A stretch of DNA of 64,000 nucleotides from assembly GCA_002794785.1 (NCBI GenBank), contig NBBA01000007.1, positions 1,798,001 to 1,862,000 of the forward strand. The letters are read 5' to 3'. A program made the position numbers and the translations under genes. The stretch's first letter is position 1; each line of letters begins with the position of its first letter. A model generated the notes under the pieces. It was not told where the DNA came from and ran no database searches. It worked only from the letters and a program-made list of their open reading frames with translations. Positions 55,824 through 64,000 of this stretch are shown here, piece by piece. Source of the stretch: Coniferiporia sulphurascens (Eukaryota > Basidiomycota > Agaricomycetes > Hymenochaetales > Hymenochaetaceae).

Positions 55824-56439
55824 GTCAAATAGATTAAAAGGGCAGCTAGCTCGTCAAGAGGCTGCGAGTAAAGTTAAGATTACGAGAGGGGCGCCTCTGA
55901 GTGGGGGTAGGGACGAGGAAAGCAGAACGGGAGCCGACGAGTTTTATGTACCTGCTCAGGCCATGTGCAGTATTGCGGCCGTAGTAAGGCGCCACCACTC
56001 AGGGGTGGTCGAGTGCAAAGCTGTAGAATCCATTCGCAAGAACTCAAGGGTCATTCATAATCGGCTCGGCTGTGAAGGAAGGTTAAGCGCAGCAGCACAA
56101 TATGAGGCGACACTTGTTTTCGCATGCTTCGCTTATTGTTCTTTGGGTTCGGCTAAGCGCTTCGGCGGAGTAGCTTGATCCGCAATGTGCGCTAGATTCT
56201 TCGGGGGGAAAACAACAAGACGGCAAAGCACAAGGAGGTCCTGATTTGGGGTGTGACCAACTTAAACCAAACAGGCTACTGCCATATCCGGGAATTGTGG
56301 CTGAGATTCCCTTATGGTTTTTGATCGAGTTAAAGGTCAAACGCGACGGCAGCAGAGACTCTCACTACCTTCTCTCCGCGCCTCGCACAGACTGTGGACA
56401 GCGTTCACTTCGAGTAGACTCTACCTGGAAATACAGAAG
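55824..56439. other. Spacer, likely shared promoter region
   Basis: Upstream of the Ser-rich gene. Short frames only. Confidence 0.4.
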
Positions 56440-58000
56440 TTATTGGCATCGCCAGGAAGCCGTGCAAGTAGCGTCAGGCGTGGCGATCTTCAGCATCCAC
56501 GAACACTGCCTGAAACTCAAGACTTGAGTCCGGGTCGCTTCCTCCACTAGTGACGAGTTTGCTACGCATATGGTTTCTACCTCGGGGAAGGTGCTCCATT
56601 TGGCATATCTTTCTTGCTTACCGACGCTCCAACGGCGCGGACGACGAGCAAATCTCGTTACGATGATGACATGCGCCGCAGGACTTGATAAGAATGAACA
56701 AGACGATAACAATCCGCTCTACCTTCGCTATGCCCTGTAGGTGGTACAATAATCCCCATCAGATCATCCTAGTTTTACGGCCTAAAGGCGATAAAGATAA
56801 CGAGGGGTGAAGCCCCGCATAAGAATCAGAACAATGTGATACTGCGCCTTACCTGCGTCACGAGCTCCAAATCATATTTTGGCGGTGATCGTGTGTACAT
56901 CGCATAGATGATGATTTCTAGATCGAAGCATCCCGTCCTGATGACTGGAGAAGTGGATCCGAGGAAGACGGGGCGCATGGGTTGGAACTTGGAAGGCGAT
57001 GAATCACATAGAAGTGTTAGTGGAAGGACGACGTACATTCTTCAAGGTCAAGGATTCTTGGGTACGCCACCTCAACTCACTTCGCGTTGTTGGCTGCAGT
57101 ATTCATCGCGTTTTGTTGTCTCCGTATGAGGTCTTCAGGTAGACCGATCTTCTCGTGGTGTCTGTAGACCTTTCAGATCCGTTTTCAAGCTCGCACGTGG
57201 ACTTGATCCCGGGAAGACAGTTAAGCATGGAACAACGCAAGATACTTGGATGCCAAGTAATATCTTTGGGGTGTACACGTGCTTGATTTCTCGCGTGTCG
57301 GCTTCGTACCTACTTGCCGTGGTTGATTATAATCAACTTATAAAAAGAGGGGTATTGGTACCTGCCATACCAGGCGCCATCTTCAAAGAACCATAACGAG
57401 CGACAGAGCAGAGAGACGATGAAAGGGTGGGAGCCGCTGGACGCAGATAGCACGGGAAAGTCCGGTGTCACTTCTTCCATAGCCTCGCAGTGTTGATTCC
57501 CAGCGCCGACGGGAGCGAGAAGCAAACAGCCTCGTCCGGATGTGAGATCCGTTTGGAGCCGCTCATCGGAAGATCCATAAAATCCTCCGCCAGCTGTTGT
57601 ACGAAAGATTTCGAATTGAGCGACCGAAGGTATCTCTTCCTGAAGCGCAAAAGCTATAAAAAGGCCATGAGAGCTTTCGTATCGGGTATCATCCTCAGAT
57701 ATTAATCTGATGGACTGGTCCTCGTACTCAGCCTGCGGTTGAGCTTCGGAAGCATGGAGAAAGGTAACACGGACTCAAGCGAAACGGTGGTGTGAGTCGG
57801 CTGAGCGCTACGCGGTCCCATCACCATCATCCACGGCTGAATCCCATGCGTGATACTTTACATATGGGGATAGCGGATGAGGGCAACGGATGCAAAGAAC
57901 AAGGGCTGCAACTTACTCGAGCGAGGCAGTCTGAGCTTTGCGGGAAACCCCGCATGGGGAAGCACGTGTTCCATTTATCGTTTGGATCTTGCTGATATGA
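56440..58000 (-). CDS. Probable multi-exon gene of unknown function (approximate)
   Basis: Several coding-like stretches with good splice signals lie in line on the minus strand. One ends at 57922-57926 (KWNTCFPMRGFPQSSDCLAR, then GTAAGT). A long one (about 57740-57365) starts after CCGCAG with AEYEDQSIRLISEDD and ends SLWFFEDGAWYG at a GT. Further short ones lie near 57300-57260, about 57130-57070 (EKIGLPEDLIRRQQNAMN) and 56990-56830. The order and phases can be joined in more than one way and I could not fix the start, the end or the number of genes; 56712-56440 may belong to it or to another. No domain recognised. Confidence 0.35.
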
Positions 58001-58619
58001 AGACCGTGTTAGGCACGTGTGAGATGTTCTGAGACTGCAAAACTGCGTCTGGAGACAGAATGGATGATCGCGCGCTGAGCGTCGTGGACAAGTGTTACAG
58101 TCAACCGTTCTGGTCAAACACGTACCTCGGGGAGGGCCCGGGAGCCTATCTATGTATACCGCTGGCCGCGGATGTGACACCTTTTGTCACCATATCGGCC
58201 GAAACGTCAAGATTTTGAAAATCAATGAAAATTTTTCTGCATATCTTCACTGTTTATGTAGGCCACAATCGTACAACACTAATGAGTATGAAGGGCTCGA
58301 GAAAGAAGACTTCTGGGTGTCGTAATCTTTGGGAACACCACAAGAAGTCAAATTGTATTCAGAGATCTGAAGAGGGCAAAAGCTGACTAAGCATTAATAT
58401 TACCTAGAAATTGTTACTCCAAGAACAGTTACAAGCTGAACCGTGCAGCATATTAATGCACAATTGAAAAGACAAGATCATGAGGAAGGGACGAAAGAAA
58501 GAAACTATTTACATAAAAAGAGGCTTAGTTCTGATACCAGGTAGTGGTTTGCCTCCCACAAGACGAATATGCCTTACAACTGGTTGTCACCGCCGATCTC
58601 ACCGGACGGCGGTGTGGGA
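58001..58619. other. Spacer between two minus-strand genes
   Basis: May include upstream exons of the gene of unknown function on its left; otherwise nothing seen. Confidence 0.35.
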
Positions 58620-60072
58620 TCAGTTCTTCCGCTCACGGAAGACGAGTGCCTCCACCTCTGGCCTTATTGACGCCATAAAGTCGGATGTATTCCGGGAAGG
58701 CTTCCATCCAATGGACCGAGCCCGGGACGCGGTGCACCGGGAATTCGAGCCGTAGAAGTCAGGCTGGAGGTTAATGAAGGCACCACGAACAAACTTTAAC
58801 TTGAGTACATCAAAAACAGACTAGTAGATGTGCTTACCCCGTCTCCGAAATACTTCAGGAACTCCTTCCGAGTAAATGTAGTTGGTTCAGGGCTTTTACC
58901 CTTCCCAAGCGAGACAAGAGCCTCCGCAACGCGTCTGTAGACATCATGGAGTCTATGTTCGCCGGTTTCGGCGAAGTATATCCCGTCACGGCCATGAGGT
59001 ACGCTCCCTGGGTCGGCGCGGATTCTATTGAACAGAGTAAGGTAAAGGTCCGCCTCTGATTACCAGCGTGAGCAAATATCCCCATGTTTCAGACTAGTTA
59101 AGATAATGGGAAGAGAAGCATGAGAAAACTTACGATCGTCAATATGCACATTTGGCCACATGTTCTTGCCGAGACCCACCATGCCTCCTTGCCCACGATC
59201 AAGACCAGCGCGAATGATCTGCGGCACTTGGATGGAGACCGGATTTTGGAGCTTCGCGTCCGTGAGTCCGTTCTTCGCAATACCATAAACGGTCGATGGA
59301 TACACGAGGTATGTCCTTGCATAACCTGCGGATGACGGACAGACGGTTAGTATGGAAATACACCATATATTCGGTAGGACGACATACCCTCTTTGTCCGC
59401 TGATATGACAGCGAAGTCAACCTCTCGGTGGGGCTGGGAGACGGGAAGAGCTTCTAGTTCCTCTACTTTCGTATCGTCATAGACTTTCTCGCCAGTGAAC
59501 ATCCCGGCAGCGTCGTCATCGAGGATAGCGGTTCCGGACTGTATGCAATCCAGTTAGGCAATCACTGAGAACAGGTTCAAGAGAGGCATACCGTTTGTAT
59601 GAGTACGGGGACCTTTCCGGTAGATTTCCAGTGCTCCTTCATTCCTTTTAGGATAGCTTTGGTAGCGGAATAGTCGACAATGTTAGCCTTGCATGTAAGC
59701 GCAGCGGGTTAGTCTACCGGATGTGACTGCTATACCATTCTTAGGCTCACGGTTGTAATGACATAGTCGGCCTCCGCAGCAAGGCTTTCCAGCTTTCGAA
59801 GCTCGGAAAGATTGCCCACGACGGTATCAACACCGAATTCGTCAGCAAGTCGCTTCGCCCTCGCGACGTCGCGCACAAGAGCCCTTATTCTGAAGCTTTT
59901 CACATCGTTATGGCGCAGCAGACGCCAAAGGATGGACCCGCCAATATAGCCTTCATTTCGTGGACTCGCCCGTCAGTAGGGGTACACGCAAGCAGAAATG
60001 ATATGTGGAATAGGGCAAAGACAAAGGCAACATACCTGTAGCCCCAGTGAGAAAGATAGTTTGTTTGGGCAT
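58620..60072 (-). CDS. NAD(P)-binding atypical SDR (epimerase/NmrA-like)
   Basis: Seven exons: 60072-60036, 59950-59751, 59687-59592, 59538-59388, 59325-59134, 59055-58838 and 58763-58620, giving 345 aa in an unbroken frame. The N-terminus MPKQTIFLTGATGYIGG carries the Rossmann TGxxGxxG loop, made by joining exons 1 and 2. RIRALVRD follows as the second strand that usually selects the cofactor, its Arg residues favouring NADP. A YPSTVYGI segment (about residues 170-177) stands where such proteins have their substrate site; the strict YxxxK of classical SDRs is not seen, so 'atypical'. The C-terminal part (SRARSIGWKPS...EVEAL) matches extended SDRs that reshape their substrate pocket. Probably a cytosolic reductase or a regulatory sensor; substrate unknown. 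Confidence 0.85.
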
Positions 60073-60815
60073 TGTCGATATTGTAGCGGGGGATGTCTGG
60101 TGAGTGAACGCAGTTTGGCTGGACCTTTATACTCGTACTCAGTAACCGGGTGTACTATTTGAAGTAATTGACAAGCTTACATATATGTATCTGTTGGAGG
60201 CTGTACACGACCCTTTACTGATCAAGTTGCGGATCAAAACCCACATAGACGCGACGCGCTCGAGCCACATGTTTGTACTGCCGTCAACCTTTACGGTCGA
60301 GATCCTCACATGCCAATTGGTGGAGACTGGGGAGGAATTGAAAGGTGTCATTTACATCCTATCTCGTTGAAGATAGAAATAACCGGGGCGCTGAAGAGAT
60401 GGGCCTGATGTTCCTTAAAGTATCAGAGATCACGGAATATTACTAAGTCTGAAACGTCGATTTTTAGACAGTTCTTTAAGTCAGCGGATTTGAATTGTCA
60501 CCCGTGTGGGGCCTTGAAGGTATCGAGATTAAATCTATTTTCCAAATCGCTGAGTGGCTCGCACAGCACGGGCCGAGCTAAATGTTGACAGATATAGTCT
60601 CAAGTTTGGCCAAGTCGCCGGTCCCGTAAAGCGAAAAGTATTAATCAATTTTCGGGCTTCCATACGTTCGGAAGGAGCAAATGCCCCAGCCGTCCCTGCG
60701 CGTTGCTCTTTTCTCCACATCCGTGACTTTCCGTGCGCGGGATGCAGAACTGACAGTTTTGAAACGATTAGTAAATTCCGAAAATAATGAGGCACAGGAT
60801 GTCGATATTAATTGG
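60073..60815. other. Spacer between the SDR and WW/FF genes
   Basis: Both neighbours are on the minus strand. Holds the SDR promoter and the 3' end of the WW/FF gene. No further gene seen. Confidence 0.45.
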
Positions 60816-63518
60816 CTAATACCCTTGTTCCGCAGTGTGTACAGATAATTTGGGCGCCACTAACTTCTCAACATGCGCCTAGTTAACACATCAGCCAGAC
60901 TTACCCTTTCTATATTAATTCGCAACTTACCCTGACCCATTCCTCACGCTGCTCAGGAATATGATCAAAGACTGCGTATCTCTTGTCATTCTTGAACTTA
61001 AGGTCAGCGCGATTCCAAGAAGGCGATCAAGGCCAGAGCGCGAACCTTCAACACCCTTTCAATCTCCCGCACATCGATGCTCTTGGCTAGCGCCTTAAGG
61101 TCAATCTTTCCGCTTTCCTCATCTCCCTCCCCCTCTCCTGCTAAGTCCTCCGCGCCAACATCGACCTTCATCCCGCCCTCTCCCTCTTCCTTCATTTTGC
61201 GCATACGTCCCCAGAACTCGACGAACGCGTTCTCGCCGAGCATCTCCTGGAATTCCTTCTGCGCTCGAGCGTTACGCTCATCACGCCACGTGCGGAACTC
61301 ATACTCAAGCGCACGTGCATTTTCGTCATGCACCGGATCGAGATGAAGTTTTGTTGCGGGAAGTGATGCCTGTATGGAAGACACCGGGAGCGCGGAAAAG
61401 GGTGTGTCTAGTGCGGGTGCGTGGGCAACAAAGAGTGCGTGCAGCGCGGATGTGTATTTCGCCCGGAGAGCGGAGACATGTCGGTGAAAGAGCGACTGTT
61501 GTTGGCCATGGGGGAGAATGGAATTAATAAATCGTGGATCTGTCTTCAATTGGTTTAAAGAGCTATCCCAGGTCGCCTACATAATAAAAGTAGATTAACA
61601 TCTGTTGGAGGAATAACAATAACCGTACCAATGGCTCGCGGATAGCGTCTGTCAATAGTGTCCTTGAAATTTCAAAGGTAAAAAAACAGATCGAGATCAG
61701 CGCCCAACAGTTTAACGCACTATAAAAATAGCAAATAAGAAAAGGCGCACAAAAAGTCGAGTTCACTTTCTTCGCGAGACAGAGCTTTACGCGAGCGTGC
61801 CGCCTCTGCCTCAACACGTTCACGCTCGCGCTTAACTTGTCTATTCCGCTCCCTGACTGCAAGTTCCTTCCGTTCTTTGTCCTTCCGCTTGCGCAGAGCT
61901 TCATCGTCCTCTGACGTTCCGGGAACATTCACCTCCGAGGAGAGTCGGGAACCTTCCGCCAGTGTTTTTACGTATGTGTTGAAAAGTTCTTCACGAAGAG
62001 AAGAGGAGCCGACCGCATCGTACCGCAGATCACTATCAAGACCCCGTTTCACGTCTTTCCATGTTGAGGTGTCATTGACTTTGGCTTTTTCCTTCAACAG
62101 GGTAAAAAAGTCTGCTTCGGCCTTTTGTGCGGCCTTACGTTTTTCTGAAAAAAGAAAGACATTAATCACGTCGAGCTTTTTCCTCATTCAATAGTGAGTT
62201 GGAAACGCACGCTCTCCGAGATCTTTCAACCATTCCCTGAACCTCTTTTCACGCTCCCGATCATCGCGTCCCCAACCCCAGAAACGTCTATCCTTCTTCC
62301 ACGTACGACGCCATTCTCCCCAGCTAGTGCGTGTGCTTTTTACCTCCTCACGCAGGAGCTTGTCGAAATCGGATTTTGGGTCCTTGTTCTCTTCGGCAGT
62401 CGGGGCATTCTGCGCCGAAAGCTTCGCCTGCCGCAGTTCGCGCCCACGGTCACGACAATATTCATCGAATGCATCACGCCGGGCAGATACGGAGGGAAGA
62501 AGCACATAACGTGGATCGGAAATGAACTGAGGAAGAGCGGTATCCCAAGGAAGGAGATGATTGATATCTTTCTCGCGGAGGAGGGTCTTAGTTTTGCCTT
62601 TAGAATCGTAGCCGAAAGGAGAGTACGGGTTCACTCACCTTAAAGAGTGCCTTTGCCTCCTCAATGGACAGATCAACGCGGTTGGGCATATTGATTGCTG
62701 ATACACCCCTCTCCTTTTCTTTTCGTTTCAGCTCCTCTTCTTCCTCACGCTTTTTCAGCTCCTCCTCTTCCTTTCTACGGTGCTCTTCTTCCTCTGCCTC
62801 CGCGGCCAGTTGCGCCGCTGCCTCACGTTGCCAGTCCTCCATTTCGTCTTCTGACTCACTCCCCTCTTTCTCTTCTTCCTCCTCATCTTCAACACGAGCT
62901 TTCTTCGTCACGACAACTTCTCCCAACGGTTCAGGCTCTCCTAGCGCCTTTCGCTTGCCTATCGCTCCAACTTCCTTCTTAATCCGTTCGATCTCCATCT
63001 CTACAGCCTTTCTGTGCTCATCTTCTTCCTCCGTCTTCTTCTTCGCCTCGAGATCTCCTTTCTCCTTCTCCTCCAGGTCCAGGCGGGCGACGGCATCCTT
63101 GATTTCCTCCGGCACAGTCCACACGCTCTCCTTCCGTTCCGTGTGCGTGTAAAACACATTTCCAGCCGTTGTTTTCACACGCAGCCACGAGGTCCCAGGG
63201 ATGGGTGTCTTCAATTTTGGTTTTTCCTTCTTCCCCTTCTTCTCTGTGGGAAGTCCAATTTGGGGCGTAGCCATGCTGGCCGCGAACTGCGGAACGGGGA
63301 ACGTCGGAAGAGGGCGCACATATGTTGATTCATTCGTTGCGGTATTGAAATAGTATAGCTGGCCACCCGGCGCTGTCCGTTCCTCATTAGACAAAGTCTT
63401 GTGAGTCGGTTGTAGTGGAAAACGAACCTATGTGTTCCGTCCATCCCAGAGGTAAAGGCGGGGGTGCTAGCGAGCTCGGAGCGTGCGTAAATGGTCCATG
63501 CGATGGAGGGGCAGCCAT
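60816..63518 (-). CDS. WW/FF-domain protein, TCERG1/Urn1-type splicing-transcription factor
   Basis: Eight exons: 63518-63428, 63372-62639, 62586-62211, 62144-61751, 61662-61629, 61576-61046, 60990-60931, 60866-60816; 756 aa. WW1 (about 23-55: GWTEH...YYFN...YVRP) is formed across the first splice; a second, degenerate WW lies at 89-121 (TSWLRV...VFYTHTERKESVWTVP). A Glu/Lys-rich coiled region (120-260) follows, then FF-type repeats: FF1 (SIEEAKALFK...SARRDAFDEY), FF2 (ADFFTLLKEKA...LFNTY), FF3 (LLTDAIREPLATWDS...LFHRHV), and a last one ending NDKRYAVFDH-PEQREEW. It ends APKLSVHTA. Family members (CA150/TCERG1 in animals, Urn1/Dre4 in yeasts) link splicing factors with RNA polymerase II. The 34-base exon 5 and 55-base introns are small but in frame. 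Confidence 0.9.
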
Positions 63519-64000
63519 AGTCCTAAATAACGGTGGAAGAGATCGTGGCAGTCGAAAGTGTTAGACGATTAGTAAATGTTTCATCATATTTCAACACATC
63601 AAGCAACCCACATAGACGGAGATGCCCTACGCCTTTCAATAGCCTTTATCAGAGTCTGCAGCGTCCTCGAGCTCTGCGTTGCTCGTTCGTCGTAGGCTTG
63701 GCTGAAGTCGAAGCCGATACAAAACGTGACAGGAGTGCGTGTCACGTTATATCACATAACGGATCACGTGCGTAACGGCCTCAATAGTCTCCGGACCTGT
63801 AACCGGAGAACTAACTGCTCTCATTTTTCTGGGCTTGATCAGGCTCGCAACTATCGCGACAGGGGGCATTTCATTTCCGATACTTCGTTGATGAACCGTT
63901 TTTCTGCTACAGGAAATTTTCTCTCCTCGATCATCGTGTCCCTGTTCCAAAGCCGGACTCCACGGTGGCCGAGTGAGTCTCGCCGATTCCCAATCAGAGA
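63519..64000. other. Promoter region of the WW/FF gene and spacer
   Basis: No gene recognised up to the end of the window. Confidence 0.45.

Noticed and set aside
62664..63152. Long plus-strand Ser/Phe-rich ORF opposite the WW/FF gene
   Set aside because: It is the antisense shadow of the Glu/Lys-rich coding region on the minus strand.
1..64000. tRNA genes, rRNA genes or CRISPR arrays
   Set aside because: I looked for box-B-like GGTTCGAATCC words, rRNA-like blocks and regularly spaced repeats and found none convincing.

Overview
The window looks like a gene-poor, repeat-rich stretch of a basidiomycete (Agaricomycete) genome. Genes have many short introns (about 45-190 nt) with GT-AG ends. 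They include a chitin deacetylase, a WW/FF-domain splicing-type factor, a 4HBT thioesterase with a mitochondrial-looking leader, and a local family of TKL-type protein kinases. The kinases and small secreted proteins resemble what I know from Rhizoctonia/Ceratobasidium (Cantharellales), but that is an inference from style, not a match I could run.

Left part (1-18.7 kb). A broken kinase gene (1.5-2.7 kb) is followed by a nest of transposons. The outer shell is a hAT DNA transposon, 3968-18656, with a perfect 8-bp target duplication. Inside it sits a Ty3/gypsy chromovirus, 5637-15773, with 560-bp LTRs, a 5-bp target duplication, an apparently self-priming primer site, gag, pol with a chromodomain and two extra 3' ORFs. 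The chromovirus was hit by two solo copies of its own LTR (one per orientation) and by a 1350-bp LTR-like element carrying a 216-codon ORF. A second copy of that 1350-bp element, apparently identical, sits in opposite orientation in the hAT 3' part. A 667-bp TA-flanked MITE lies in an older hAT end just outside.

Middle part (18.7-54 kb). Isolated ordinary genes (thioesterase 19.2-20.4 kb; chitin deacetylase 38.0-39.4 kb) are set among young duplications. Three tandem paralogues of a small secreted histidine-phosphatase-fold protein lie at 23.3, 26.6 and 29.5 kb; only the third keeps the catalytic RHG motif. A 2.2-kb inverted duplication (30.2-32.4 and 44.0-46.2 kb) carries a small unknown gene and the last exon of the third phosphatase gene. 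Four further kinase loci (33.6, 42.4, 46.5 and 50.9 kb) plus a kinase exon fragment (35.6 kb) belong to one family. The best preserved, 50939-52957 on the minus strand, encodes an N-terminal Zn2Cys6 binuclear cluster spliced in frame to a kinase domain. The same cluster can be seen intact or eroded in sister copies, so the zinc-cluster/kinase fusion is the architecture of the family.

Right part (54.7-64 kb). A more conventional gene block, all on the minus strand: an uncharacterised Ser-rich protein, a probable multi-exon gene of unknown function, an atypical SDR NAD(P)-binding protein, and the WW/FF protein. No rRNA, tRNA or CRISPR was recognised. Coordinates of splice sites were read by eye and checked by frame.
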